Assembly: GCA_041390685.1 (NCBI GenBank)
Contig: JAWKPL010000001.1
Coordinates: 1,488,001 to 1,552,000, forward strand
Reading direction: 5' to 3'
Length of the DNA: 64,000 nucleotides
DNA from: JAIBBD01 sp041390685
GTDB lineage: Bacteria; Chloroflexota; Dehalococcoidia; UBA2979
The notes beneath the pieces were generated by a model. It made no database searches. It was not told the DNA's origin and saw only the letters and a program-made list of their open reading frames with translations. Position numbers and translations under genes: made by a program. Positions 8,379 to 17,015 of the stretch are shown here, one piece after another. Position 1 is the stretch's first letter, and every line of letters begins with the position of its first letter.

Positions 8379-8972
8379 ATGACGCTCGACCCCGAACTGC
8401 AGGCGAAGCATCCGCTGCCGCCGGAGTTGGTGAAGCGCGGGGCGGAGATGATGGACCGCCAGTGCTCGCTCTGGGGAGCGGACGTCAAGCACGAGGGGGG
8501 AAACCTCCTCGTGCGGCACGGGTTCGAACGCCATCCTCCGGCGAACGGCGTGGGGTCCAGCTGCTACATACTGCCGCACGCGGATGCGACGGTCGTGCTG
8601 CGGGGGTACGGGTGCTTCTACCGCACGGCGGCGCATGGGGAGGTGTTCATCCCGCGCTTCGACTTCGTGCCGCGTTACACGTCGTGTCCCGGGGAGCCCA
8701 TCGAAGCGATCGTGCCTGCCTATGCGGACCGGCATGGGCGACCGAGCACGCTGGAATGGGCGGCGGCGGGGCAGTTGTTCCTGCGGGCGTTGCACTGGAT
8801 CGGCCACTACGAGCGGTGGGTGTGCGCGGAGCTGGGCCCTGAAGTGGTCCGTGAGCCGTCTCTGCCGCGGGACCCGGCGGCGCGGTCTCCACTGGCGTGG
8901 GCGCACGCGTGGGGGGCGCTCACGGCGGACTGCGAGGTGGCGCTGGGCGCGTTCGCCCCTGCGGGGGCTTGA
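8379..8972 (+). CDS. Conserved-looking protein of unknown function
   Basis: I do not recognise this 197-residue soluble protein. It is rich in aromatic residues and cysteine, with C-x-LWGADVKHEGGNLLVRHGF near the N terminus, SSCYILPHADATVVLRGYGC in the middle and a helical Trp-rich C-terminal half. The ATG at 8379 is preferred over 8343 because GGAGGA lies 5 bases upstream. The gene is flanked on both sides by TGATAC/GTATCA elements, and its stop codon overlaps the TTGACA of the next promoter, so it may belong to the same regulon as the DUF35 gene that follows. Confidence 0.6.
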   Translation: MTLDPELQAKHPLPPELVKRGAEMMDRQCSLWGADVKHEGGNLLVRHGFERHPPANGVGSSCYILPHADATVVLRGYGCFYRTAAHGEVFIPRFDFVPRYTSCPGEPIEAIVPAYADRHGRPSTLEWAAAGQLFLRALHWIGHYERWVCAELGPEVVREPSLPRDPAARSPLAWAHAWGALTADCEVALGAFAPAGA

Positions 8973-8997
8973 CAGGGTATGATGATACTTAGTATCA
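8969..8997 (+). promoter_or_regulatory. Promoter with a perfect 15-base palindromic operator
   Basis: TTGACA (8969-8974) is followed by the palindrome TGATACTTAGTATCA (8983-8997), which contains TAGTAT as a plausible -10, although the 15-base spacing is short. A palindrome over the -10 is the usual place for a dimeric repressor such as a TetR-type protein. It precedes the DUF35 gene at 9052. Repressor identity is inference. Confidence 0.55.
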
Positions 8998-9051
8998 ACA
9001 TACGTGGCTGCGGCGGCGGGCGCCGCGTCGACAGGATGAGAGGAGCGAGCG

Positions 9052-9465
9052 ATGCCCAAGCAGTCACCGATTCCCGAGGACGTCGACCGCGCGTTCTTCG
9101 AAGCGGCCAACGAGGATCGTCTGGTGATCCAGAACTGCACCTCCTGCAACAAGCTGCAGCATCCGCCTCAGACAGCGTGCACTTCGTGTGGCGCGGGCGA
9201 GAGCGAGCTGGAGTGGAAGGAGATGAGTGGCCGCGGCACGATCTACAGCTACGCAGTGATCTACGACACTCCCGTGGCCTCGATGCAGGCGGACCAGCCG
9301 TATAACTGCGCGATCATTGCGCTCGACGAGGACCCGGGGATCAAGATGCTCTCCCACCTGCCGGGTACGCCGGTCGACGAAGTGCCGATGGACGCGGCGG
9401 TCGAGGTGGTGTTCGAGGTCACGCCGGCGACCGGGCAGAAGGTGCCGGAGTGGCGGGTCATCTAG
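9052..9465 (+). CDS. DUF35 Zn-ribbon / OB-fold acyl-CoA-associated protein
   Basis: A 137-residue DUF35-family protein. An N-terminal helix (AFFEAANEDRLVIQNC) leads into a rubredoxin-like zinc ribbon with the pattern C-x2-C near residue 28 and C-x2-C near residue 43, followed by an OB fold starting at GRGTIYSYAVIYD and ending at WRVI. Such proteins usually form complexes with thiolases (SCP2 type) or MaoC-type hydratases in steroid, fatty-acid or aromatic degradation. No thiolase lies next to it here. It is preceded by the palindromic operator at 8983-8997 and followed by a strong terminator. Confidence 0.85.
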   Translation: MPKQSPIPEDVDRAFFEAANEDRLVIQNCTSCNKLQHPPQTACTSCGAGESELEWKEMSGRGTIYSYAVIYDTPVASMQADQPYNCAIIALDEDPGIKMLSHLPGTPVDEVPMDAAVEVVFEVTPATGQKVPEWRVI

Positions 9466-9484
9466 TCTGAGCCTCCTCTGGGGG

Positions 9485-9527
9485 ACTGGCGGGCGCCGAT
9501 CGGCAACGGCGCCCGCCAGTTCGTTCT
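9485..9527 (+). terminator. Intrinsic terminator after the DUF35 gene
   Basis: A 14-pair stem, ACTGGCGGGCGCCG (9485-9498) with CGGCGCCCGCCAGT (9507-9520), an 8-base loop, and TCGTTCT after it. Confidence 0.75.
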
Positions 9528-9632
9528 CCGGCACCGCGTTGCGCCGCCCGACGTCTCGGGGCGGTGGACGGAGCGCCCTGACGGTCTGATACGCTGCCTC
9601 CGCGGCGCTCGCATGCCGGAGGAGGTGCGTCC

Positions 9633-10280
9633 ATGGCACGTGTGTACGAGGACGAACACGTCGCGATCGAGATGCTCGGGCCGCTTGGCCCGTTTGCGAA
9701 CAACGCCTACATCATCAGTCCGCTCGACACGGCCGGTCCGGTCGTGGTCGTGGACGCGCCCGAGGGCGCCGCGGCGATCGTCGCGGCGCTCGGCGAGTCG
9801 CGCGTCGGCCACATCCTGGTCACGCACTCGCACGCCGACCACTGGAACGGCTTCGACATTCTGCGCGCGCACACGGACGCCCCGGTCTACGCCAGCGAGG
9901 ACGAGACCGGCCTCGATGTCACCCGCAGTGCGCTCGGGCTGTCGGACGGCGCGGAGGTGCGGGTGGGCCACACGACGATCCGCGTGATCCACACGCCCGG
10001 TCACACCCCCGGCTCGATCTGCCTGCTCGTGGGGAAGGCGCTGCTCACCGGCGACACCCTCTTCCCGGGCGGTCCCGGCCATTCGCGGACGCCCGAAGCG
10101 CTACAGCAGGAGATCGACTCCATCACCTCGAAGCTGTTCGAGTTGCCGGACGACACGCTGGTGCTCCCCGGCCACGGCGGTGGCACGACCATCGGCGCGT
10201 CGAAGGCGGAGTACGAGGTGTTCGCCTCGAAGCCGCACGCGAAGGACCTCCACGGGGACGTGCTGTGGTTGGAGTCGTAA
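9633..10280 (+). CDS. MBL-fold metallo-hydrolase (glyoxalase II-like)
   Basis: A 215-residue metallo-beta-lactamase-fold hydrolase. The metal motif is THSHADHWNGF, then HTPGHTPGSICLL, LLTGDTLFPGGPGH and the final LPGHGGGTTIG, giving the full set of His/Asp ligands for two metals. The size and the GDTLF motif resemble glyoxalase II-like hydrolases, but the substrate cannot be told. GGAGGAGG precedes the ATG. Confidence 0.85.
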   Translation: MARVYEDEHVAIEMLGPLGPFANNAYIISPLDTAGPVVVVDAPEGAAAIVAALGESRVGHILVTHSHADHWNGFDILRAHTDAPVYASEDETGLDVTRSALGLSDGAEVRVGHTTIRVIHTPGHTPGSICLLVGKALLTGDTLFPGGPGHSRTPEALQQEIDSITSKLFELPDDTLVLPGHGGGTTIGASKAEYEVFASKPHAKDLHGDVLWLES

Positions 10281-10673
10281 GGGGCGCTTCCGCGGCCGCG
10301 CTGCAATGCCCTACGAGTCGTAGACGCCGAGATCCCCCGACCTCGTGGCCTCCGAGGCTGCGACCCGTTTCGACGAACTCGCTGAGCGCTTCAGCCGTCG
10401 GGGTGAGCAGGCCCGCGCGGTGGCCTTCCAGAGGATCGCGGGCGAATAGCCGCGGAACGCTGCGCTACGAACACGAGCGACGCGGGGACGTTCGAGGACT
10501 GGAAGCACTCCCCGGGGGGCGTCCCGGAACTGCTGCAAGATCCGCTGAGACCACAGGCGGGCCCCCTGATCCCTCTTCGGCAGCGGATTGAGGATGCACT
10601 GTACCGCGCGTCCACGAGCCGCCCTCCGGGCCCCGATCGCTCGTCGGCAGACGGCCTCGCGGCGACACCTATC
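10281..10673 (+). other. Region of about 390 bases without a convincing gene
   Basis: No family-like frame is visible on either strand. The only candidate is a 34-codon frame starting at GTG 10345 and ending at TAG 10447-10449, reading VASEAATRFDELAERFSRRG and on to IAGE. It looks like a protein helix but has no ribosome site, so it may be a remnant. The hydrolase upstream and glutamate dehydrogenase downstream converge on this region. Confidence 0.4.
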
Positions 10674-11918
10674 CTACGGAAAGATCCCCCGCAGCGTTGT
10701 GGCTTCGAGGACGCGTTCGACGCCGATCCATTGGGCGGCCTCGCGCATCGAGCAGCCGCTTTCGCCCATGCAGCGGCTCCACACTGCCTGGTACGCGGAG
10801 ACCATCAGCCTCCGCAGTTCCTCGTTCACCTGCTCCTCGCGCCAGTGGAGGTACTGGCGGGCCTGCACCCACTCGAAGTAGGAGACGGTGACGCCGCCGG
10901 CGTTGGCGAGAACGTCCGGGATGATCGTGACGTTGCGGCGGCGGAGGATCTCGTCCGCCTCCGGGGTGAGCGGGCCGTTCGCGCCCTCGATGATGAGCGG
11001 GGCGCGCACACGGCCCGCGTTCGCCTCCGTCACCACGTGTTCGGTGGAGGCCGGGATCAGGATATCGACCGGGGCTTCGAGGACCTCGGCGGGTGCGACA
11101 CGCTGCCCGGCGCCGTCCCTGTCGGCGAGCGCATGGCCCGCCTCGATGAACGCGAAGGCGGCGGACGCATCGACGCCGTCGGGGTGGTAGACGCCGGTGT
11201 CCCGGTCGCAGATGTACTGCACGCGGGCTCCGGCCTGTTGGAGCAACCGGGCGGCGACCCCGCCGACGTTACCGAAGCCGTGCACGGCGACCGTCTTGCC
11301 TCGGACGCCGCCGGAGTCGCGGAGGTGCTCCTCGAGGACGTAGAGGATGCCGCGGCCGGTTGCGTCGTAGCGGCCCTCGGAGCCGCCGACGGAGATGGGC
11401 TTCCCGGTCACGACCGAGGGCACGGTGTAGCCGCGGCCCATGGAATAGGTGTCCATCATCCAGGCCATGACCTGAGCGTTGGTGCCCATGTCGGGCGCGG
11501 GGATGTCCTGGTCCGGCCCGATGATCGGCGTGATCTCGGCGGTGAAGCGCCTCGTGAGGTTCTGCAGCTCGGCCGCGCTGATCGACTTCGGGTCCACGAC
11601 CACGCCGCCCTTGGCGCCGCCGAAGGGGACGCCGACGACGGCGCACTTCCATGTCATCCACATGGCGAGGGCTTTCACCTCGTCGAGGGAGACATCGGGG
11701 CTGTAGCGGATGCCGCCTTTCGTGGGCCCGCGCGCGCCGTTGTGGAGGACGCGATAGCCCTGGAAGACGCGGAATCCCCCGCCGTCCATCTCGACGGGGA
11801 ACTCGGTCTGGAAGACGGTCTTGAAGGCAGTCAGCAACTCGCGCTGACCGTCGGCCAGCCCGAGGCGGTCGGCGGCAGCGTGGAACTGCGTGAGCGCGCT
11901 CTCGAGTGCTGAAGCCAT
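10674..11918 (-). CDS. gdhA: Glutamate dehydrogenase (Glu/Leu/Phe/Val family)
   Basis: A 414-residue hexameric-type dehydrogenase interconverting glutamate and 2-oxoglutarate plus ammonia. The substrate-binding segment KGGIRYSP and the signature VGVPFGGAKGGVVVDP are followed by PAPDMGTNAQVMAWMMD and the Rossmann motif VAVHGFGNVGGVAARLL. The C terminus contains PDVLANAGGVTVSYFEWVQ, as in glutamate dehydrogenases of this length. The start at 11918 follows GAGGGAG; an in-frame ATG 14 codons upstream lacks a site. Cofactor preference is not decided. Confidence 0.92.
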   Translation of the reverse strand: MASALESALTQFHAAADRLGLADGQRELLTAFKTVFQTEFPVEMDGGGFRVFQGYRVLHNGARGPTKGGIRYSPDVSLDEVKALAMWMTWKCAVVGVPFGGAKGGVVVDPKSISAAELQNLTRRFTAEITPIIGPDQDIPAPDMGTNAQVMAWMMDTYSMGRGYTVPSVVTGKPISVGGSEGRYDATGRGILYVLEEHLRDSGGVRGKTVAVHGFGNVGGVAARLLQQAGARVQYICDRDTGVYHPDGVDASAAFAFIEAGHALADRDGAGQRVAPAEVLEAPVDILIPASTEHVVTEANAGRVRAPLIIEGANGPLTPEADEILRRRNVTIIPDVLANAGGVTVSYFEWVQARQYLHWREEQVNEELRRLMVSAYQAVWSRCMGESGCSMREAAQWIGVERVLEATTLRGIFP

Positions 11919-12036
11919 AGCGTCGTCTCCCTCGAGGCCGGTGCCGGCCCACCGCTTCATGATGCCACCGCCCCCTCGTCAGCGCTCTCAATTCGCCGGT
12001 ACGATGCCGTCTGACGACGCTCGAGGAGGCCTGAGC

Positions 12037-12366
12037 ATGCCTTACAACGAGAAGCTCGCCGAGCGCGTGCGCGCGCTGCTCCTCGAAGAGCCCGACCTGG
12101 TCGAGCAGCGGATGTTCGGCGGGCTGTCGTTCATGCTCGCGGGCAACCTCTGCGTGGGCGTGCTGGGGGAGGACCTGGTCGTGCGAGTGCCGGCGGACGA
12201 GGCGGAGGCGACCTCGGCGCGGCCGCACGTGCGCCCGATGGACTTCACGGGCCGCCCGATGAAGAACTGGTTCTACGTGTCGGCCGAGGGGACGAAGACG
12301 AAGCGAGCGCTCGCCTCGTGGGTCGAGCGGGGACGCGCGTTCGCGCGGACCTTCCCGCCGAAGTAG
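12037..12366 (+). CDS. TfoX N-terminal domain protein
   Basis: A 109-residue protein with the TfoX N-terminal fold: RMFGGLSFMLAGNLCVGVL, then DLVVRVPADEAE, and the MKNWFYV segment. In some gammaproteobacteria TfoX regulates competence, but stand-alone N-terminal domains like this are widespread and of unknown role. GAGGAGG precedes the ATG at 12037. It is divergent from glutamate dehydrogenase. Confidence 0.8.
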   Translation: MPYNEKLAERVRALLLEEPDLVEQRMFGGLSFMLAGNLCVGVLGEDLVVRVPADEAEATSARPHVRPMDFTGRPMKNWFYVSAEGTKTKRALASWVERGRAFARTFPPK

Positions 12367-12490
12367 GCGCGGGCACCCGGCGTCGGGCAGCGGGCTACGG
12401 GACGACCTCAGGGCGGCGCGACGCGCCGTCGCCGGCGCGGGGGACTTGGCGGCGTGCGAGTATCGTCCCGAGGATCGAGAGGAGACAGCG

Positions 12491-12931
12491 GTGGAACTGA
12501 CCTCGGAACAGCGGGCGTTCTTCGGGAAGCACCATGGGGCGGCGATGACGACGCTGCGCCGCGATGGGACGCCGCACACGGTACGCGTCGGGTGCGTGCT
12601 GATCGGCGACGTGCTGTGGAGCAGCGGGAACCGCGGGCGGTTGCGCACGTTGCACCTGCGGCGCGACCCGCGGGCGACGCTGATGGTGTTCAACTCGGCG
12701 GGGGCGTACCTGACGGCGGAGGCGCGCGTGCGGCTCATCGAGGGGGATGAGGTGCCGGACCTGAGCATCCGGCTGTTCCGCGCGATGAACCACGAGGTCG
12801 ACGCGCCCTCGGAGGCGCCGGTGCACTTCGGCGGGCGGCAGTACACGCCGGAGGAGTTTCGGCGCTTCATCGTTGAGGACGACCGGCTGATCTACGAGTT
12901 CGAACCGGTGCGGGTGTACGGGTCGCTGTAG
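12491..12931 (+). CDS. PPOX-class (pyridoxamine oxidase-like) flavin/F420-binding protein
   Basis: A 146-residue split-barrel protein. The order is LTSEQRAFFGKHHGAAMTTL, RDGTPHTVRVGC, and RRDPRATLMVFNSAGAYLTA, which is the pattern of the probable-F420-dependent PPOX family. It probably reduces or binds a small molecule with flavin or F420; neither cofactor nor substrate is shown. The GTG at 12491 follows GAGAGGAGA. It converges on the molybdenum hydroxylase, with a hairpin between them. Confidence 0.8.
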   Translation: MELTSEQRAFFGKHHGAAMTTLRRDGTPHTVRVGCVLIGDVLWSSGNRGRLRTLHLRRDPRATLMVFNSAGAYLTAEARVRLIEGDEVPDLSIRLFRAMNHEVDAPSEAPVHFGGRQYTPEEFRRFIVEDDRLIYEFEPVRVYGSL

Positions 12932-12947
12932 GACGCGGAGGAGGGGA

Positions 12948-12984
12948 CTCCTCGGCCCGCGCGGGCGGGACACGGGCCGAGGAG
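12948..12984. terminator. Bidirectional hairpin between convergent genes
   Basis: CTCCTCGGCCCG (12948-12959) pairs perfectly with CGGGCCGAGGAG (12973-12984). It lies between the stops of the PPOX gene and the molybdenum hydroxylase gene. There is no T tract, so termination strength is uncertain. Confidence 0.5.
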
Positions 12985-12993
12985 CGGGGGGAG

Positions 12994-15300
12994 TCAGGGC
13001 TGCGCGCGCTGCTCCTCGATGAGGTCGAGCACGCGTTCGGGGGAAGCGGGGAGGCGCGTGGCGCGGACGCCGATGGCGTCGCGGATCGCGTTGGTGACGG
13101 CGGCGAGCGGCGGGACGATGGGGACCTCGCCGACGCCGCGGACGCCGTACGGGTGGCCGGGATTGGGCACCTCCACCATGACGACATCAATCATCGGCAG
13201 GTCGAGCGCGGTGGGCATGCGGTAGTCGAGCATGGTGGAGTTCTGCATGCGGCCGTCTTCGCCGAAGACGTACTCCTCGGTGAGGGCCATGCCGACGCCC
13301 TGCGCCGCGCCACCCTGGATCTGGCCCACGACGTAGTCGGGGTGAATGGCGCGGCCGACGTCCTGGACCGCGGTGTAACGGAGGACCTGGACCTTGCCGG
13401 TGTCCGGGTCGACCTCGACGTCCACGATGTGGGCGCCGAAGGCGGGGCCGGAGGTAGTGGGGGCGACGTCTGCCTGGGCCTGGATGAGGCCGCCGGTGGC
13501 CTGGAGCTGGCCGGCGAGGGCGTTGAAGGTGAACGACTTGTCCGCCGGGCCGCGGATCACGGCGTCGTCGCCGTAGGTCACCTCGGAGGGGTCGCACTCC
13601 CAGATGGCGGCGGCGCGCTCCTCGAGCTTGCGGCGTAGCTCCTGCGCGGTCTCGTAGACGGCCCAGCCGCCGGCGAAGGTGGTGCGGCTGCCGACGGTGG
13701 GCATCGTGTAGCCGATGGAGTCAGTGTTCACGGTCTGCGGCTTCACCTGCTCGTAGGGGATGCCCATCGCCTCGGCGAACTGCATCGAGAGGGAAGCCCG
13801 CGAGCCGCCGATGTCGGCGGAACCGATGTTGAGGGCCACGGTGCCATCCGGGTGGATGGAGGCGAATGCGCCGGACTCGCCGCCGATGTTGAACCAGAAG
13901 CCGGCGGCGATGCCGCGGCCGCGGTTCTCGCCGGAGAGCTCCGAGCGGTAGTGGGCGGAGTCGCGAGCCGCCTCGAGGCTGGCGACGTTGCCGATGGGGC
14001 CGTGCGGCGCGCCGTCGATGCGGCGGCCGCCCTCCTGGATGGCGTTCTTCAGGCGCAGGTCGACGGGGTCCATGTCGATGGCGCGGGCGACCTCGTCGAC
14101 CATGGACTCGACGGACCAGGCGGCCGCCGGGGCGGCGGGGGCGCGGTAGGCCTGGACGCGCGGCTTGTTGTTGACGACCTCCCAGGCGGCGGAACGGAAG
14201 TTGGGGATGTCGTACGGCCCCCAGGCGGCCATCGCGCCGGCGGTGAAGGCCGAAGCGGGGTAGGCGCCGGACTCGTAGATGCCTTCCCACTCGATGGCGG
14301 TGATCGTGCCGTCGCGCTTCGCGCCGATCTTGACGCGCATATGCGCGCCTGGTGTGGGGCCGGTGGCCTCGAAGACCTCCTGGCGAGTCATCGACATCTT
14401 CACCGGGCGATGGTCGCTCTTGCGCGACAGGAGGGCGGCGAGCGGCTCCATGTAGACGGCGGACTTGCCGCCGAAGCCACCGCCGATCTCGGCGGGGTTC
14501 ACGCGGATCTGCGAGACGGGGTGCTTGAGCAGGACGGCGAGCTGATCGCGGACGCCGAAGTACGCCTGCGTGCTGGTCCAGACGTTGATGGTGCCGTCCT
14601 CGCTCCAGATGGCAGTGCCGTTCTGAGGCTCGATGTAGCCCTGGTGGTACATCGGCGTGTCGAACTCGCGCTCGAGGACGATGTCGGCGGCGGCGAAGCC
14701 CGCCTCGAGGTCGCCGCCGGTGAACTCCACCTTCTTCGAGACGTTGGAGGGGCGGCGGGCGGCCTGTTGACTGCCGTCGCGGCCGAAGAAGCCAAAGACC
14801 TGCTCGGTGACGATGGAGTCATGCAGCAGCGGCGCGGAATCGAGCATCGCCCGCTGGAGGTCAATGACCGGTTCGAGCACCTCGTAGTCGACCTCGATCA
14901 GGTCGAGTGCGTCCTCGGCGATGTGGGGGTCGGTGGCGGCGACGGCCGCGACGGGATGGCCGCGGTAGAGCACCTTCTCGGAGGCGAGGACGTTGTCGAG
15001 GATCCAGCGGGCGCTGGCAGCCTCGCCCTCCCCGACCTGGAGCTCCTGGTCGGACTGGCGGGGGAAGTCGGCGTTGGTGACGACGGCGGTGACGCCGGGA
15101 AGCGCCTCAGCCTTCGAGGTGTCGATGCTGTGGAGGATGGCGTGGGCGTGAGGGCTGCGGAGGACGCGGCCGTACAGCATGCGGGGCAGGCGGACATCGG
15201 CGCCGTAGACGGCGCGCCCGTTGACCTTGTCGACTCCGTCCGGGCGGACGGGTGTCGACCCGACGACCTTGAACTCCTTCGCAGGCTCGGTAGCGACCAC
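12994..15300 (-). CDS. Xanthine dehydrogenase-family molybdopterin-binding subunit
   Basis: This 768-residue large subunit belongs to the xanthine dehydrogenase/CO dehydrogenase/aldehyde oxidoreductase family. Seen are VNGRAVYGADVRLPRMLYG near the start, GGFGGKSAVYMEPLAALLSR, a molybdopterin segment with AYRAPAAPAAAWSVESMVDE, and GVRGVGEVPIVPPLAAVTNA carrying the catalytic-type Glu. The GTG at 15300 is chosen because GGAAGGAG lies 8 bases upstream. The iron-sulfur and FAD subunits normally encoded beside it are absent here, so it is an orphan within the window and its substrate is open. Confidence 0.9.
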   Translation of the reverse strand: MVATEPAKEFKVVGSTPVRPDGVDKVNGRAVYGADVRLPRMLYGRVLRSPHAHAILHSIDTSKAEALPGVTAVVTNADFPRQSDQELQVGEGEAASARWILDNVLASEKVLYRGHPVAAVAATDPHIAEDALDLIEVDYEVLEPVIDLQRAMLDSAPLLHDSIVTEQVFGFFGRDGSQQAARRPSNVSKKVEFTGGDLEAGFAAADIVLEREFDTPMYHQGYIEPQNGTAIWSEDGTINVWTSTQAYFGVRDQLAVLLKHPVSQIRVNPAEIGGGFGGKSAVYMEPLAALLSRKSDHRPVKMSMTRQEVFEATGPTPGAHMRVKIGAKRDGTITAIEWEGIYESGAYPASAFTAGAMAAWGPYDIPNFRSAAWEVVNNKPRVQAYRAPAAPAAAWSVESMVDEVARAIDMDPVDLRLKNAIQEGGRRIDGAPHGPIGNVASLEAARDSAHYRSELSGENRGRGIAAGFWFNIGGESGAFASIHPDGTVALNIGSADIGGSRASLSMQFAEAMGIPYEQVKPQTVNTDSIGYTMPTVGSRTTFAGGWAVYETAQELRRKLEERAAAIWECDPSEVTYGDDAVIRGPADKSFTFNALAGQLQATGGLIQAQADVAPTTSGPAFGAHIVDVEVDPDTGKVQVLRYTAVQDVGRAIHPDYVVGQIQGGAAQGVGMALTEEYVFGEDGRMQNSTMLDYRMPTALDLPMIDVVMVEVPNPGHPYGVRGVGEVPIVPPLAAVTNAIRDAIGVRATRLPASPERVLDLIEEQRAQP

Positions 15301-15435
15301 GCAGCGGACTCCTTCCTCAGGCGCGGCAAGCCGGCACTCGCGGGATGCGAGCGTTCCGGCGGGCCGTCGTTCCATCACGGGCATCATAGCGAGTGGACGG
15401 GACCGTGTGCGGCGCAGTGTGCGGCGCGGTGGCCG

Positions 15436-15861
15436 CTATGTGTCCACAGCCCAGAAGTCACGGGCTGCCTCGGGGAGGTGGGAGAGGACGGCTTCGAGGT
15501 CCGCCTCGCGGATGCTGGCGCGAAGCGCGACGGCGACATCGTGGATGCAGGTGTCGGGGGCGAAGTTGTGTCCGCCGCGGAGGGCCTGCGCCTCGCGGGT
15601 CATGGCGGGACGGTCCTCGAAGGGGCGGCGCGGCTCCTCGGGGTCCCAGTCCGCGACGAAGAGGGCGCGCGCGCCGGGCGGGAGGACGCCGGCGAAGCGG
15701 ATGGCGTCCTCGATGCTCAGGCGGCGGCGGAAGGCGCGGAACACGCCTTCGACCATGGTGAAGGACTGGTTGGTGGTGGTGAGGCCGGCGGCGTCTCGTG
15801 CCCGCACGAGGAACTCCTCGAAGTGGCGGGAGGCGTCGTAGTAGCCGGCGGGGACGGCCAT
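15436..15861 (-). CDS. DUF2267 family protein
   Basis: A 141-residue protein matching DUF2267: two helical repeats, with TMVEGVFRAFRRRLSIEDAI, GVLPPGARALFVADWDP and AVLSHLPEAARDFWAV at the C terminus. The family is common in soil bacteria and has no settled function. It ends 136 bases upstream of the molybdenum hydroxylase start on the same strand. Confidence 0.75.
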   Translation of the reverse strand: MAVPAGYYDASRHFEEFLVRARDAAGLTTTNQSFTMVEGVFRAFRRRLSIEDAIRFAGVLPPGARALFVADWDPEEPRRPFEDRPAMTREAQALRGGHNFAPDTCIHDVAVALRASIREADLEAVLSHLPEAARDFWAVDT

Positions 15862-15906
15862 GCTTCGAGGGTAGCGCTCGGCGGAAGTGCGCGTCGTCGG
15901 GGCCGC

Positions 15907-16164
15907 TCAGCCGGCGCGCCAGCGGAAGTAGGAGGCGGCGACGGCGAGGAGCACCCCGACGCCGATGAAGGTGTAGCCGGCGACGCGGTCGCCACCGAAG
16001 GCGATGCCGAGCGCGACCATGGCGAAGGCGAGCGGGAGAAGGGCGTCCGCGGGCGAGGGCCGCGAGAGCTCAGCAGGGCGGCGCAGCTTCACGAGGACGA
16101 GAAACGCCATGGCCGCGATGGCGATCGCGGCGCCGCCGGCGACGATGCCCCAGCCTGCGTCCAT
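15907..16164 (-). CDS. Small membrane protein, three predicted segments
   Basis: An 85-residue hydrophobic protein. Membrane segments lie at about residues 5-27, 43-57 and 64-80, with a basic loop (VKLRRPAELSRP) after the first. No family is recognised. It is codirectional with the DUF2267 gene, 45 bases upstream of it. Confidence 0.6.
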   Translation of the reverse strand: MDAGWGIVAGGAAIAIAAMAFLVLVKLRRPAELSRPSPADALLPLAFAMVALGIAFGGDRVAGYTFIGVGVLLAVAASYFRWRAG

Positions 16165-16239
16165 CTCGGGCCGTCCTCGTTGCGATGTTCACTCTAGCGC
16201 GGCGGCGGGAGGCCGCACACCCCGGCGCGAAGCGTACGG

Positions 16240-16641
16240 CTACTCGGCGGGGCGGTCGCTCAGGCCCTCGGCGGTGATGAACTGGCAGCGCGTCGTCGCG
16301 ATACGCCAGCCTTCGCTGGTGCGCACGAGGTCGTCCGTGTAGACGGCGCTGCGCTGCGGCGCGCCGCCGCGCTCGATGAAGAGGAGGTTGCGCTCCGTCC
16401 TCGCGCGGTCGTCGTCGAGCATTTCGATGACGGGCGGCCCGCCGAGGTGGAGGCCACCGGGGGCGGCGTGGAGCATGCGGCGGAGGCCGTCATGGCCCTC
16501 GAAGGTGCGGTTGTAGACCTCGTAGGCGGCGTCCGGGGTGAAGAGGGCGACCCACGCCTCGACGTCATCGCGGTCGAGGGTGAGGCAGTAGCGGGCGATG
16601 AGGTCGGTAATGGCGACGTGGTCTTCGGGGGTGGGGAGCAT
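16240..16641 (-). CDS. SnoaL-like (NTF2-fold) protein
   Basis: A 133-residue NTF2-fold protein. DLIARYCLTLDRDDVEAWVA and LFTPDAAYEVYN at the start and GWRIATTRCQFI near the end are the hallmark of SnoaL_4-type proteins. They serve as small hydrolases, isomerases or ring-modifying enzymes; here the role is unknown. The ATG at 16641 is preferred over a longer Pro/Arg-rich extension that has no family similarity. Confidence 0.75.
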   Translation of the reverse strand: MLPTPEDHVAITDLIARYCLTLDRDDVEAWVALFTPDAAYEVYNRTFEGHDGLRRMLHAAPGGLHLGGPPVIEMLDDDRARTERNLLFIERGGAPQRSAVYTDDLVRTSEGWRIATTRCQFITAEGLSDRPAE

Positions 16642-16708
16642 GGGGAGTCCTCGGCCCTCGGGGGTTGGGAGGGGACGACGGTCAGCCGCCCCCTCCGCGG
16701 TGGTGCGG

Positions 16709-16972
16709 TCAGGCCGCCTCGGCGGCGGCACCCTGCTCGAGGACGTCGCGGAGCGTGTCCAGGAGCTGCTGCGCCGACTGAGGCGTGAGCTCGACGGCGA
16801 CGCGCGCGCTCGGGCCCTGGGCCTCGTTCACGAAGTCGATGGTGACCGCGTGTTCGAGGGGGAGGCGGAAGGGGTGGTCGTAGCCGACGTTGACGCCGGC
16901 GATGGGGAACCAGTTGCCGCCGCCTTTGGCGACGCCGGTGACGGACACCTTCTCAACGATCATCGTGCACAT
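16709..16972 (-). CDS. Small DUF6295-like protein
   Basis: An 87-residue protein beginning MCTMIVEKVSVTGVAKGGG and continuing WFPIAGVNVGYDHPF and FVNEAQGPSARVAVEL. This pattern fits my memory of the DUF6295 family, often encoded near dienelactone hydrolases or dioxygenases in actinobacteria. Function unknown. It lies just downstream of the intact dienelactone hydrolase and may share its transcript. Confidence 0.6.
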   Translation of the reverse strand: MCTMIVEKVSVTGVAKGGGNWFPIAGVNVGYDHPFRLPLEHAVTIDFVNEAQGPSARVAVELTPQSAQQLLDTLRDVLEQGAAAEAA

Positions 16973-17015
16973 GGCGGTTTCTCCTCGATCGGTCGCGCTG
17001 TCTCTGGTGTGGGTG

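Noticed and set aside
6584..8488. A 634-codon frame antisense to galU and the glycosylase
   Set aside because: Arg/His/Val-rich composition, no family similarity, and full overlap with two well-supported genes.
13852..16197. A 781-codon plus-strand frame
   Set aside because: It is antisense to the molybdenum hydroxylase and the small genes upstream; Gly/Val/Asp-rich shadow frame.
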